Assembly: GCA_964481705.1 (NCBI GenBank)
Contig: CAYZUC010000034.1
Span: forward strand, 1 to 27,928
From: CAYZUC01 sp964481705
GTDB taxonomy: Bacteria; Bacillota; Clostridia; Lachnospirales; Lachnospiraceae
Length of the DNA stretch: 27,928 nucleotides
Direction: 5' to 3'
In this document: piece by piece, positions 8,383 through 17,027 of the stretch
How the letters are laid out: each line of letters starts with the position of its first letter
Position numbering within the stretch: the first letter of the stretch is position 1
Program-made: the position numbers and the translations under genes
The notes under the pieces: model-generated
Databases searched by the model: none
What the model was told of the DNA's origin: nothing
Seen by the model: only the letters and a program-made list of their open reading frames with translations

Positions 8383-8703
8383 TTATCCTTCCTCATTTTT
8401 ACAAATATATCCCTTTATATCACACGCACCTGTCTCTTGATAAACCTGATTTACAATTCTTTCGATTATCTGACAAGCTTCCTCTTCTGATCCTGCGATT
8501 CCTACTACAAAAATATCTTTTCTCCTATAAAATGACTGAAGTAAAACTACCGCATGATAAATCTCCAGCAATTCCTTACCATCAATCGGTAAGGTAATCA
8601 CATAAATGCCTGTCTGTAACCGATGGTATTTTAATCGCCGGATAATTCTTTTCTTCTTCTTTTCGACGCTTTCGCCACAAAATAAATATCGATAGAATTT
8701 CAT
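8383..8703 (-). CDS. Conserved-looking hypothetical protein, first gene of the gerW operon
   Basis: This 106-aa protein is soluble by appearance and starts MKFYRYLFCGESVEKKKKRI. A basic N-terminal part is followed by alternating hydrophobic strands (GIYVITLPIDG, KDIFVVGIAGS) and a helix (EEEACQIIERIVNQVYQE), suggesting a small alpha/beta fold. I do not recognise a named family. It is 6 nt upstream of the DUF2953 gene, which overlaps gerW, so it is probably made with those sporulation proteins. AAGGTTGAAGAG lies before the start. No clear promoter was found for this operon in 8704-8760. Confidence 0.7.
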   Translation of the reverse strand: MKFYRYLFCGESVEKKKKRIIRRLKYHRLQTGIYVITLPIDGKELLEIYHAVVLLQSFYRRKDIFVVGIAGSEEEACQIIERIVNQVYQETGACDIKGYICKNEEG

Positions 8704-8761
8704 CTCTTCAACCTTTCTTGCTACAGTTTACCATAGATTCATCATTTATAGTAGAATAACA

Positions 8762-8790
8762 TTGACTTTATTTCATAATATTTCTATACT
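8762..8790 (+). promoter_or_regulatory. Sigma-A-type promoter of the HD-GYP gene
   Basis: TTGACT (8762-8767) and TATACT (8785-8790) are separated by exactly 17 nt, about 50 nt upstream of the start codon at 8840. Confidence 0.75.
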
Positions 8791-8839
8791 GAAAATGAGG
8801 ATGTTGTAATACAAAATAATTATAAAGAGGTACTTTTTT

Positions 8840-9892
8840 ATGGAAATGGTAGCTACCCTTGCCTTAAAAGACGACATGGTTCTTGCAGAGGATATTACTT
8901 CGCAGGGTAAGATTATTGTAAAAAAGGATACAAAAGTTGATAAAATAGTCATTCAAAAGCTCCAGGCTTTCCACATCATGGGCGTCAATGTTATGGAGCC
9001 ATCTGACTATGCCAAAACTTTTTATGAAAAAATACGACTCGGAAAATCTTTCAAACAATACGAAGAGATTTATCGAGCTAATCTTGTTGCATATAAAGTT
9101 GCGGTCGATTCTTTTATATACAAAAAAGTGCCTTTCCATCAAGATGATCTGCTAAAAATTGCGAATACTCTTTGTCCTGATAAAATGACCGGCAAGCTTT
9201 TACTATCCTACCTTTATCTCTTACTGCCTGGTGAAGATAATCTTACTTATGCCCATGGCCTGAATGTCGCACTGATTTGCAGAGTATTTGGACGCTGGCT
9301 GGGATATTCCAAAGAAGATATTGATGTGTTAACTCTTTCTGGCTTTCTTTATGATATTGGCAAATTTATCCTTCCTTATGACATCATCTGGAAACCGGAT
9401 CGTCTGAATAAAATGGAATTTGATCTTGTTAAAACACATGCTTTTCATGGGTATCATATATTAAGCAAACAAAGTCTGGATGAACGTATTAAGCTTGCAA
9501 CACTTCAGCACCACGAGCGATGCGATGGTTCTGGCTACCCGCAGGGGCTAAAGGGAACCGAGATTTCTGAATTTGCGAAAATTGTTGCAATTGCAGATGT
9601 TTACGAAGCCATGACCTCCGCCCGTTCTTACCGTGAGCCCATCTGTCCTTACCGTGTTATTAACATATTCGAGTCAGAAAGCTTTCAAAAGTATGACTTC
9701 AAAATCTTATACACATTTCTCTCACACGTTGCAGATGAGTTGATTGGTAATCGTGTTCGACTCAGTAACGGCATGGAAGGTGAAGTTGTTATGAATAATG
9801 TAAACAACTATTCTCGTCCTATCGTCAATTGCAATGGTAATATCATTGATCTTACAAAGGATCGTATCGTGACCATCGAAGCTGTCATATAG
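8840..9892 (+). CDS. HD-GYP-type phosphodiesterase-like protein with altered HD motif
   Basis: The 350-aa protein resembles HD-GYP proteins, which usually hydrolyse cyclic di-GMP. Family landmarks are His139 (AHGLNVA), the HD position at 171-172, Lys175, His200, the His224-His225-Glu226 triplet, the GYP motif at 232-234 and Asp253 (IADVYEAMTS). The usual His-Asp pair is Tyr171-Asp172 here (GFLYDIGKF), so one expected metal ligand is missing. The N-terminal 130 residues carry no recognisable receiver or sensor domain, and a short beta-rich tail follows residue 290. GAGGT precedes the ATG. The gene is single, with its own promoter and a terminator shared with the convergent Nudix gene. No GGDEF cyclase is in the window. 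Activity should not be assumed. Confidence 0.82.
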   Translation: MEMVATLALKDDMVLAEDITSQGKIIVKKDTKVDKIVIQKLQAFHIMGVNVMEPSDYAKTFYEKIRLGKSFKQYEEIYRANLVAYKVAVDSFIYKKVPFHQDDLLKIANTLCPDKMTGKLLLSYLYLLLPGEDNLTYAHGLNVALICRVFGRWLGYSKEDIDVLTLSGFLYDIGKFILPYDIIWKPDRLNKMEFDLVKTHAFHGYHILSKQSLDERIKLATLQHHERCDGSGYPQGLKGTEISEFAKIVAIADVYEAMTSARSYREPICPYRVINIFESESFQKYDFKILYTFLSHVADELIGNRVRLSNGMEGEVVMNNVNNYSRPIVNCNGNIIDLTKDRIVTIEAVI

Positions 9893-9917
9893 GTACGACT
9901 GCTATCGTACAGAACGC

Positions 9918-9952
9918 AAAAACACAGGTGAAAACACCTGTGTTTTGATTTT
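9918..9952. terminator. Bidirectional terminator between the HD-GYP and Nudix genes
   Basis: A 12-bp perfect stem (AAAACACAGGTG / CACCTGTGTTTT) with an AAAA loop stands between two convergent genes. It has T-rich flank on plus and A-rich flank on the other side, so it can serve both transcripts. It abuts the Nudix stop codon at 9951-9953. Confidence 0.88.
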
Positions 9953-10406
9953 ATATTATCTTTTCTTTCATACACCAATGATTATTCTTTTTTAGATTCA
10001 GATACTCATCATATGCCTTCTCCAATATCTGACGTTCATTCATGAACTTTAATAGATGATACGCTTCGTGATACTTATAATATCCACTATCCAGAAAATA
10101 CTCTTCTCTCTGTGGCTTACTATTATAGTTGTCCGCCATCATCAGATACCAGTGAACCTGTTTTGAAACCGTATCTGTCTGTACTTGAAAAGTATAACTA
10201 CTCTTATCAATATACTTTACAAGATTCGCGCTTACTCCAGCTTCTTCTTCAACCTCCCGAAGAGCTGTTTCCTGAAATTCTTCTCCTTCTTCAACTGTAC
10301 CCTTTGGCAGCACCCATCCTTCGTATTTGTTTCTGTAGTTCTTATACAGCAACAGAATTTTCCCTCGAAAAATTACGATTCCGCCACAGCTCGTTGCTTC
10401 AATCAT
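9951..10406 (-). CDS. Nudix hydrolase
   Basis: The 151-aa protein carries a perfect Nudix box (G-x5-E-x7-R-E-U-x-E-E-x-G-U) in GTVEEGEEF...REVEEEAGV, preceded by GGIVIFRGKILLLYKN and WVLPKG. Nudix enzymes cleave nucleoside diphosphates linked to another group; the WVLPKG motif and short length recall the diadenosine polyphosphate or MutT-like branch, but the substrate cannot be read from sequence. The ATG at 10406 is chosen because GGGGAGGA lies about 6 nt upstream; an earlier in-frame ATG at 10454 has no such site. It is the last gene of the U32-FtsW-PBP operon. Confidence 0.88.
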   Translation of the reverse strand: MIEATSCGGIVIFRGKILLLYKNYRNKYEGWVLPKGTVEEGEEFQETALREVEEEAGVSANLVKYIDKSSYTFQVQTDTVSKQVHWYLMMADNYNSKPQREEYFLDSGYYKYHEAYHLLKFMNERQILEKAYDEYLNLKKNNHWCMKEKII

Positions 10407-10453
10407 TGCAATCCTCCCCTGTGTCTGAAAACTCACTTGGTAAAAGTATATCA

Positions 10454-11869
10454 CTATTTATAATAAGCGTCAAATATACGCTTTGCCATCGGTACAGCAT
10501 AGTCTCCGCCGCTTCCTGCTCCCTCTACGATAACGGTTACAACAATGTCCGGATCCTCTGCTGAAGAAAAGCCGGTAAACCATGCATGACTTTCTCCCTT
10601 TGTTGTCCCAAACTCTGCACTTCCTGTTTTTCCTGCAACCGTATAGCTCTGACCTGAGAGCTTAGAACCGGTTCCGTTTTCTACAACATCAACCATATAT
10701 TCAGTAAGTGTACTTGCCTCCTCCTCTGAAATAAGACGCTTATACTCAGATGGATGGTATTGCTTTACCACCTCTCCATTATAATTCTCCACCTGATCAA
10801 TCATGATAGGTGTTTGCAGAACTCCTTTATTTGCAATTGCAGAGGTGATCATCGCCGGAGTAATCAATGTATCTCCCTGTCCAATTGATGTATGCATTCT
10901 TTTTTCTAAGTCAGAATCCCTGCTTAATGTAAATTCACTTTCCTTATAGGGTACCTTTAATGGTATCTTCCCATCAAATAGCAGTTCCTTGCAGGTCTTT
11001 TGGTACTTTGCGGTATCCAAATCAAGTCCCATATTAGCAAAGGAACAATTACATGACTTTGCAAACGATTTATGAATATCTACTACTCCATGTACAGAAT
11101 TGTGATAGCAATTTACTGTTACATCATCTTTTGTGTACTTTCCGTTACATGTAAAGCGATATTGCTCTGCATCATCATGTTCACGAAGGTACTCCAGCAA
11201 TGTCACTATTTTAAAGGTCGACCCAGGTGGGTATAAGCCTTGTGTGGCACGATTTAATAGAGGGCTTTTTTCTGTCTGCTGATTAATCTGCTCCCAATCG
11301 GATAGCAACGTATTCGGATCAAAATCCGGTTTCGAAACCATCGCAAGAATACGACCTGTTTTAGGTTCCATTACGACGATTGAACCCTTATATACACCAA
11401 GGGCCTCACTGGCAACCTGTTGCAGGTGTATATCAAAAGTAGTTACCAGATTATCCCCGATATTCTTCTTCTGATCGATGTCATTCTGCAGCCGTTCCAC
11501 AACATAAGCATTTGAGGTAAGAAGCTTAATATTACCCTCTGCCTCAACGCCTGTTTTTCCCTTTGTGCTATAACCGACTGCATGAGCAAACAGCTTCCCA
11601 TAAGGATACCGACGCACTTCATTTCCCGAAACATCCAAAATCGTCTCAGCAAGCACCTGTCTATCATTTGAAAGTATTTTTCCACGGATTACCTTTTTCG
11701 CAAGATTCTCCTGTCTCATATTATAGGAATTGTTTATTTGTTCCTGACTCTGAACAGAAACATAATACACAAAGTAACCCATCATTAAGAAAAACATAGC
11801 AACAAACGAATACATAACAACATGAAGTTCATGATTTTTATTTCTTTCTATCTTCAAAGGCTTCCTCAT
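10454..11869 (-). CDS. Class B penicillin-binding protein (PbpA/FtsI-like transpeptidase)
   Basis: The 471-aa protein has a short cytoplasmic tail, one membrane helix (about residues 15-37) and an outer transpeptidase domain. The three active-site motifs are present: STFK at 217-220 with the nucleophile Ser217, SCN at 272-274 and KTGS at 414-417. It cross-links peptidoglycan stems. The region before the catalytic domain is short, as in PbpA-type proteins paired with a RodA/FtsW polymerase. Its start is 3 nt after the ftsW-like stop and has no strong ribosome binding site of its own, so translation is probably coupled. The FtsW-PBP pair should act as one polymerase-transpeptidase unit. Whether it serves elongation, division or the spore is not visible. 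Confidence 0.92.
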   Translation of the reverse strand: MRKPLKIERNKNHELHVVMYSFVAMFFLMMGYFVYYVSVQSQEQINNSYNMRQENLAKKVIRGKILSNDRQVLAETILDVSGNEVRRYPYGKLFAHAVGYSTKGKTGVEAEGNIKLLTSNAYVVERLQNDIDQKKNIGDNLVTTFDIHLQQVASEALGVYKGSIVVMEPKTGRILAMVSKPDFDPNTLLSDWEQINQQTEKSPLLNRATQGLYPPGSTFKIVTLLEYLREHDDAEQYRFTCNGKYTKDDVTVNCYHNSVHGVVDIHKSFAKSCNCSFANMGLDLDTAKYQKTCKELLFDGKIPLKVPYKESEFTLSRDSDLEKRMHTSIGQGDTLITPAMITSAIANKGVLQTPIMIDQVENYNGEVVKQYHPSEYKRLISEEEASTLTEYMVDVVENGTGSKLSGQSYTVAGKTGSAEFGTTKGESHAWFTGFSSAEDPDIVVTVIVEGAGSGGDYAVPMAKRIFDAYYK

Positions 11870-11872
11870 TTC

Positions 11873-13165
11873 TTATCGAATAATATAGATTCCCTGAATA
11901 ATGGAAAACATCACCAATGTAACGAGTACGGAAGTACCTCCATAACTCACCAGAGGCAGGGTAACGCCTGTCAGTGGAATAAACTTTGTCACTCCTCCAA
12001 TGGTAAGAAACATCTGGAAACCGTAAATTGTCGCCAGACCTGCAGAAATTAAACGGTAATAAACATCCTTCATTTTCATGGCAATATTCATAAACATCAA
12101 ATAATTACTGATACAGATAAAAATCAAACATAAAGAAAACAAACACCCCAGCTCCTCAGATATTGCTGCAAAAATAAAATCAGCTTCAACTACCGGGATC
12201 TTGTCCGGAGCTCCCTGATACAGACCCATTCCAAACCAGCTTCCCGTTCCAATAGCAAACAAGGATTGTGTAATTTGATAACCCTGACCATCAATAACCG
12301 AAAATGGATTTCTCCATGCAGTGACTCGTGTACGTACATGTGCAAAGAGTTTATAACCCACGAGTGCTCCACACACTCCGGCCAATCCACCGGCAGCAAG
12401 ATAAAGAGGATTTCTGGTTCCGATATAGAGCATAATGACAAATACAACAAAAAAAATCAAAGCGCTTCCGAGATCCTTCGATAACACTAATATAATAATG
12501 TACGCTGCTGATAAAAGGGAAGCGGCAAGCACCTGATAAAAATCAATTGCTTCTGTAAACATTCCTGCCAAGAAAAAAACAAATAATATTTTCACATATT
12601 CGGAAGGTTGAAAAGTAAATCCCAATATTGAAAACGAGATCTTTGACCCATTGGTAACACTCCCCATAATCAATACCGCAGCAAGTGAAAAAAGCCCAAC
12701 GCCACCAAATATCCAAGTCAACTTTTTGACAAATCTTATCTTTGACACAAAGAACGGAATGATTAAAGATATAATCAAAGAAATCATAACAATCTTGAAT
12801 TGTTTCAGGCTCTTGTCGTATGACAGTCTGGTCAAAATAATAAAACTAATACTAAGAAGCATACACATATTGTTAACAATCAATCGGTTCGACTTGGGAT
12901 AGACGATCCGATACAATGCAATCGTTGCAAACAACATGACCTGCTGTAAGGCATAAAATAATAACAGTGACTTGTCTCCGGTCTTAGAACAAAGGACAAC
13001 AAAACCTGTAAAATGTATTAAGAACATGAAGATATTCTGACTGATATAAAAGCCATTCTGTTCCTCAATCTTGTTATACCGAAACACAATAAAACAATGA
13101 AGCGTATAGAATGCAATTAGTATCGTCAGAAAATATTTAGATAGCTCCACAACAATGTTAATCAT
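11873..13165 (-). CDS. FtsW/RodA/SpoVE family peptidoglycan polymerase
   Basis: The roughly 430-aa protein has about ten hydrophobic segments and SEDS-family landmarks: FQPSEYVKILFVFFLAG, the SKDLGSALIFF segment, the GSWFGMGLYQG motif and the C-terminal PLTGVTLPLVSYGGTSVLV. SEDS proteins are lipid II glycosyltransferases that work with a class B PBP, which is the next gene. The start at 13165 is preferred, because GGAG lies 6 nt before it; an ATG 4 codons earlier (13177) has no good site. The U32 peptidase gene ends at 13184, so the genes are nearly contiguous. The N-terminal part (about 150 residues) is longer than in minimal RodA. Confidence 0.9.
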   Translation of the reverse strand: MINIVVELSKYFLTILIAFYTLHCFIVFRYNKIEEQNGFYISQNIFMFLIHFTGFVVLCSKTGDKSLLLFYALQQVMLFATIALYRIVYPKSNRLIVNNMCMLLSISFIILTRLSYDKSLKQFKIVMISLIISLIIPFFVSKIRFVKKLTWIFGGVGLFSLAAVLIMGSVTNGSKISFSILGFTFQPSEYVKILFVFFLAGMFTEAIDFYQVLAASLLSAAYIIILVLSKDLGSALIFFVVFVIMLYIGTRNPLYLAAGGLAGVCGALVGYKLFAHVRTRVTAWRNPFSVIDGQGYQITQSLFAIGTGSWFGMGLYQGAPDKIPVVEADFIFAAISEELGCLFSLCLIFICISNYLMFMNIAMKMKDVYYRLISAGLATIYGFQMFLTIGGVTKFIPLTGVTLPLVSYGGTSVLVTLVMFSIIQGIYIIR

Positions 13166-13183
13166 ATAGCTCTCCATTACTGA

Positions 13184-15406
13184 TTATTCCACACCACGTT
13201 TAAAATGACCCTTGGTATATTCCTTTAAAATCGAAATCTCCTGCTGACAATCTTTGGACTCTGTATAAAATCTGACAATCTGTTTCGCTTCCTCGGAACT
13301 CTCCAGAGAAAACTGCAGGCGCAAATAACGAGGATGTAATCTGCTAATCAGTTTCCGTTCTTTATGCAAAGATAAAGGTACGCTATTCCAAATAATATTA
13401 TAACAGTAAGGACATTTTGTCTGAATCCGAAAATCTGTCTTATAACGATCCTTGAGCGTCACCTCATGAGAAAATCCTTTACAATGACCGGTCGTCTTGG
13501 AAAGGCACTGCGCTGAAATCATCATGGGATAGTATCCATAAATCAGCAACTCACTTTGTGTGATTCCAAGCTCCTCCATTTCTTTGGAATTAAGCTCCAG
13601 AGGTACTGTATCATGGTTCACACCATCGCATAACAATTGTTTTCTGGCTCTAGAATTGAACGAATAAAGAGAAAAATCAGAAACCACTTCTCTGCTGTCT
13701 TCATTCTTGTATCCCTTCATGGAAACACTATCGTGAACGCTCTTCTGTCCGATTCTCCTTCGATAATTCTGTATCCAAAACAGCTCTTCATAATTTCTTA
13801 CTAAAAAACCATCAAACAATTCCCATTCCTTGTTTTGTGCCATTTTCTCAAACTTTTTCTGCGTATCCTTTCGAAAAACAAATGGAAGTGCCAGCATTAG
13901 CTTCTGTTCTTGCTTATGAAGCTTAGCTGCGATTCTTTCAAGCTCTTCACAAGTATCCTTCTTCTCTAACAGCGCATCCGCTTCCAGATAAAAGATTGAG
14001 ATCTGATGATACGACGATAACGCAGACAGCATTTTCAGATCCGGTACTACTGCAGTAAATAAACTCTTCTCATGACTCTCTGCATTAATCTTACCTGATT
14101 CTGTGTTCTCAAAAGATATATTCTGAGATTCTCTGTTATAGGGAGCTAGCAGAAGCTCTTCCATTGCTTTCAAGGCTTCTCTTCGCAACTCATTGATAAC
14201 CTTTACTGGCAAAAAGCACTCTCCCTGAATGTGACATTTCATTTTTGAAATAAGAAAAGGAGTATCTCCTGTCTTTCGAATCTGTTTCAAAACTTCATCC
14301 TCTGTAGCAGGATGATTTAAGGAGCCCTCTGTTACCGGCCCATAAACACATATCTTCTGCTCTCCAAGATGTAGTTCCAGCTCCATCTTCTTGTTCGTTT
14401 TACAACGAAATTCCCCTTCCAAGTCAATAGGTTTTATCGTTGTAATGAATTCCTTTTCGGTCTGGGATTCATATCCTGGTTTTCCCAGGGTTATCATTTC
14501 CGGACCATTTTTTTGTCTATAATAACCGGTTCCCGAACCGCTTCTTGAATATAGTGTCTGAAGATTTCTCAGGTCAGCTTCCTCCACATAGAATCCATCT
14601 CTTCCATATGTCTCATACTGTGTCATATATTTACGATATATACGAGTCACTCCTGACGTATACGAAGGCTTCTTCATACGTCCTTCAATTTTAAAAGAAA
14701 CCACACCTGCTTCTACAAGCTCCGGAATCAGCTCCAGTGCACACATATCACGCATACTCAATAAATACTGTTCATTACTCCGGTTGGTCTTTCTTCCCTG
14801 CTCATATGCATCATATGGAAGTCTGCAGGGCTGAGCGCATCTTCCTCGATTCCCGCTTCTGCCACCCAATATCCCAGAAAACAGGCATTGTCCAGAATAA
14901 CTATAGCACATAGCACCATGAACAAAGGATTCAATCTCAATGTCAACCCTATCTTTAATCTCACGAATCTCCTCTAGATTCAACTCTCTGGATGTAACAA
15001 TTCTGGTCGCCCCCAAAGACTTTAAGTACTCTGCCCCTGGAACTCCAGTTAATGTCATCTGTGTACTTGCATGAATCGGCAATAATGGAAATGCCTCCCG
15101 CAAATAAGAAATTACCCCAATATCCTGTACAATAACCGCATCCAGTCCAGCACGATAGAGTGGTTCTATAAAGTCATACATTTGATCCATCTCATCATCT
15201 CTGCACAAAGTATTTACCGTTAAATAAAGCTTCTTATGATATAGATGTGCATAATGAATTGCACGAATCATTTCCTCTTCATTGAAATTATTCGCGTATG
15301 CTCTTGCTCCGAATTTATGACCCCCGATATACACTGCATCGGCTCCTGCTCCAATTGCTGCTAAAAACGATTCATAGGAGCCTGCTGGACTCAAACATTC
15401 AATCAT
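13184..15406 (-). CDS. U32 family peptidase (RlhA/TrhP-like, long form with DUF3656-type middle)
   Basis: The 740-aa protein opens with the typical U32 start IECLSPAGSYESFLAAIGAG and AVYIGG. The signature region ESFVHGAMCYSYSGQC carries Cys167 and Cys174, followed by Cys190 and Cys194 (RCAQPC), which fit an iron-sulfur or metal site. Despite the peptidase name, E. coli relatives act in hydroxylation of 23S rRNA or tRNA. A long middle and C-terminal part contains another Cys cluster (TKCPYCYN). AGGTTTATACC precedes the ATG at 15406. It is the first gene of the operon with ftsW-like, PBP and Nudix genes. A biochemical link between it and wall synthesis is unproven. Confidence 0.88.
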   Translation of the reverse strand: MIECLSPAGSYESFLAAIGAGADAVYIGGHKFGARAYANNFNEEEMIRAIHYAHLYHKKLYLTVNTLCRDDEMDQMYDFIEPLYRAGLDAVIVQDIGVISYLREAFPLLPIHASTQMTLTGVPGAEYLKSLGATRIVTSRELNLEEIREIKDRVDIEIESFVHGAMCYSYSGQCLFSGILGGRSGNRGRCAQPCRLPYDAYEQGRKTNRSNEQYLLSMRDMCALELIPELVEAGVVSFKIEGRMKKPSYTSGVTRIYRKYMTQYETYGRDGFYVEEADLRNLQTLYSRSGSGTGYYRQKNGPEMITLGKPGYESQTEKEFITTIKPIDLEGEFRCKTNKKMELELHLGEQKICVYGPVTEGSLNHPATEDEVLKQIRKTGDTPFLISKMKCHIQGECFLPVKVINELRREALKAMEELLLAPYNRESQNISFENTESGKINAESHEKSLFTAVVPDLKMLSALSSYHQISIFYLEADALLEKKDTCEELERIAAKLHKQEQKLMLALPFVFRKDTQKKFEKMAQNKEWELFDGFLVRNYEELFWIQNYRRRIGQKSVHDSVSMKGYKNEDSREVVSDFSLYSFNSRARKQLLCDGVNHDTVPLELNSKEMEELGITQSELLIYGYYPMMISAQCLSKTTGHCKGFSHEVTLKDRYKTDFRIQTKCPYCYNIIWNSVPLSLHKERKLISRLHPRYLRLQFSLESSEEAKQIVRFYTESKDCQQEISILKEYTKGHFKRGVE

Positions 15407-15440
15407 GGTATAAACCTCATTCTATACATTGAAAATCTAT

Positions 15441-15466
15441 AAAAATGGCTGTCTGTGTAGACAGCC
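15441..15466 (-). terminator. Terminator of zapA
   Basis: An 8-bp perfect stem (GGCTGTCT / AGACAGCC, plus strand 15447-15466) with a GTGT loop is followed on minus by ATTTTTA. It stands 8 nt after the zapA stop and 35 nt before the U32 start codon. Confidence 0.78.
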
Positions 15467-15473
15467 CGTGTGC

Positions 15474-15884
15474 TTATTTATCTTTTCTTTCGCTTAACTC
15501 TGTTTCCAGCTTTACAATCTTTTTCTGACCCTCATGAATCTCCTCCTGCATAGATTTCATGGTCTTCTCCATACTCTCCATCTTAATCTGTGCTGTAATC
15601 AGTTCATGCTTGATATCGTACAACTCTTTGTCTTTTGTCTCGATATCTTCTTCGAGGGTTTCAATCTGTTTCTTTGCTTTAAAATAGTCATCTGCAATAT
15701 TCAACTGTAATAATACACTCTGTGTATCAAAGGGTTGTCTTTTAAAACCATCCACTTTATTGTACTCGCTGATCTTGTTATTAATATAAGCAGCTACACG
15801 CTGCAAATACTCCTCACTCTCATAACCGCTCAGCGTAAATACTTTTCCACCTATCAATACTTCTGTATCTATTTTAGATGCCAT
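15474..15884 (-). CDS. zapA: Cell division protein ZapA
   Basis: ZapA binds and bundles FtsZ at the division ring. The 136-aa protein has the family pattern: an N-terminal globular part with VLIGGKVFTLSGYESEEYLQ and VAAYINNKI, and a C-terminal coiled coil (about residues 70-135, E/K/Q-rich with heptads such as LEEDIETKDKELYDIKHEL). It is longer than minimal ZapA because of this coil. GGAGG lies about 9 nt before the start. The gene has its own extended -10 promoter and a terminator, so it is probably monocistronic between ruvAB and the wall-synthesis operon. Confidence 0.93.
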   Translation of the reverse strand: MASKIDTEVLIGGKVFTLSGYESEEYLQRVAAYINNKISEYNKVDGFKRQPFDTQSVLLQLNIADDYFKAKKQIETLEEDIETKDKELYDIKHELITAQIKMESMEKTMKSMQEEIHEGQKKIVKLETELSERKDK

Positions 15885-15918
15885 TCTATCCGCTCCCTCC
15901 GTTCACAAGTCTGTAATC

Positions 15919-15946
15919 ATTATAGCAAAAATCAAGAATATAACAA
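15919..15946 (-). promoter_or_regulatory. Promoter of zapA (sigma-A type, extended -10)
   Basis: On minus, TTGTTA (plus-strand TAACAA at 15941-15946), a 16-nt spacer and TATAAT (ATTATA at 15919-15924) with a preceding TG lie about 35 nt before the zapA start codon. Confidence 0.78.
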
Positions 15947-15995
15947 CCTCTTTTACGAATCTTGCCGAAACAAAGTGTTGGTAAGCGGCTTTAAA

Positions 15996-16991
15996 TCACG
16001 GCTTTTCAATGCCTAAATGATGATAAGTCAACTCTGTCACAACACGACCACGCGGGGTACGATTAATAAAACCATTTTTCAAAAGATAAGGCTCATATAC
16101 ATCCTCAATCGTACCACTATCCTCACCAATAGATGCTGCAAGTGTATCAAGTCCAACCGGACCCCCGGCAAATTTCGTAACCATTGTCTGTAAAATATTC
16201 CGATCCAAGCTATCCAGACCATATTTATCAACTTCCAGAAGATCCAACGCAATATTAGCTACATTCTCCGTAATCTCACCATCATAACGTACTTGAGCGA
16301 AATCGCGAACCCTCTTTAATAATCGATTAGCCAATCGTGGTGTACCTCGACTTCTCTTTGCTAACTCCATAGCTCCCTTTTCGTCGATCTTCACCTGTAG
16401 GATTCTGGCTGAATGTTGAATGATTGTCTTTAATTCTTCTACGGAATAAAACTCCAGATGATGAATCACTCCAAAACGATCCCTCAGAGGGGCCGTCAAA
16501 AGTCCCACACGTGTGGTTGCTCCAACCAGAGTAAACTTCGGTAAATCCAAACGGATAGATCTTGCAGTTGCTCCCTTACCAATCATAATATCTATCGCAT
16601 AATCTTCCATGGCCGGATATAGTACCTCCTCAACCTGTCGATTCAAACGATGGATTTCATCTATAAACAGAAGGTCTCCCTCCTGAAGATTATTCAGGAT
16701 AGCCGCTATCTCTCCAGGCTTCTCGATGGCAGGTCCACTGGTCACCTTTAGATTAACTCCCATTTCATTAGCAATTATACCTGCCAGTGTTGTCTTACCA
16801 AGGCCCGGCGGTCCATAAAACAGTACATGATCCAAGGCATCCCCGCGTTGCTTTGCTGCCTCTATATAAACCTTAAGCGTCTCCTTTGCCTTTTCCTGTC
16901 CAATATAATCATCGAGCTTCTGTGGTCGTAAGCTTCCTTCTATTTTACGGTCTTCTTCTGTAATACTTGTCTCAATCATTCTCTGGGGCAT
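15996..16991 (-). CDS. ruvB: Holliday junction branch migration helicase RuvB
   Basis: RuvB is the AAA+ hexameric motor that drives branch migration on RuvA-bound Holliday junctions. The 331-aa length is normal. Walker A GPPGLGKT is at 60-67, Walker B with DEIH at 111-114, sensor segment GATTRVGLL, arginine-finger region PLRDRFG and the winged-helix C-terminus ending TPRGRVVTELTYHHLG. The start at 16991 has GAGG about 8 nt upstream. It is 36 nt downstream of ruvA. No ruvC is in the window, usual for Firmicutes, where RecU resolves junctions. Confidence 0.97.
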   Translation of the reverse strand: MPQRMIETSITEEDRKIEGSLRPQKLDDYIGQEKAKETLKVYIEAAKQRGDALDHVLFYGPPGLGKTTLAGIIANEMGVNLKVTSGPAIEKPGEIAAILNNLQEGDLLFIDEIHRLNRQVEEVLYPAMEDYAIDIMIGKGATARSIRLDLPKFTLVGATTRVGLLTAPLRDRFGVIHHLEFYSVEELKTIIQHSARILQVKIDEKGAMELAKRSRGTPRLANRLLKRVRDFAQVRYDGEITENVANIALDLLEVDKYGLDSLDRNILQTMVTKFAGGPVGLDTLAASIGEDSGTIEDVYEPYLLKNGFINRTPRGRVVTELTYHHLGIEKP

Positions 16992-17027
16992 TCCATTATC
17001 CTCATTTTCCTATCATTCTATCGTTCG

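Noticed and set aside
10112..10564. Plus-strand open frame of 150 codons
   Set aside because: Antisense to the Nudix and PBP genes, which have full family motifs; leucine/serine-rich low-complexity product.
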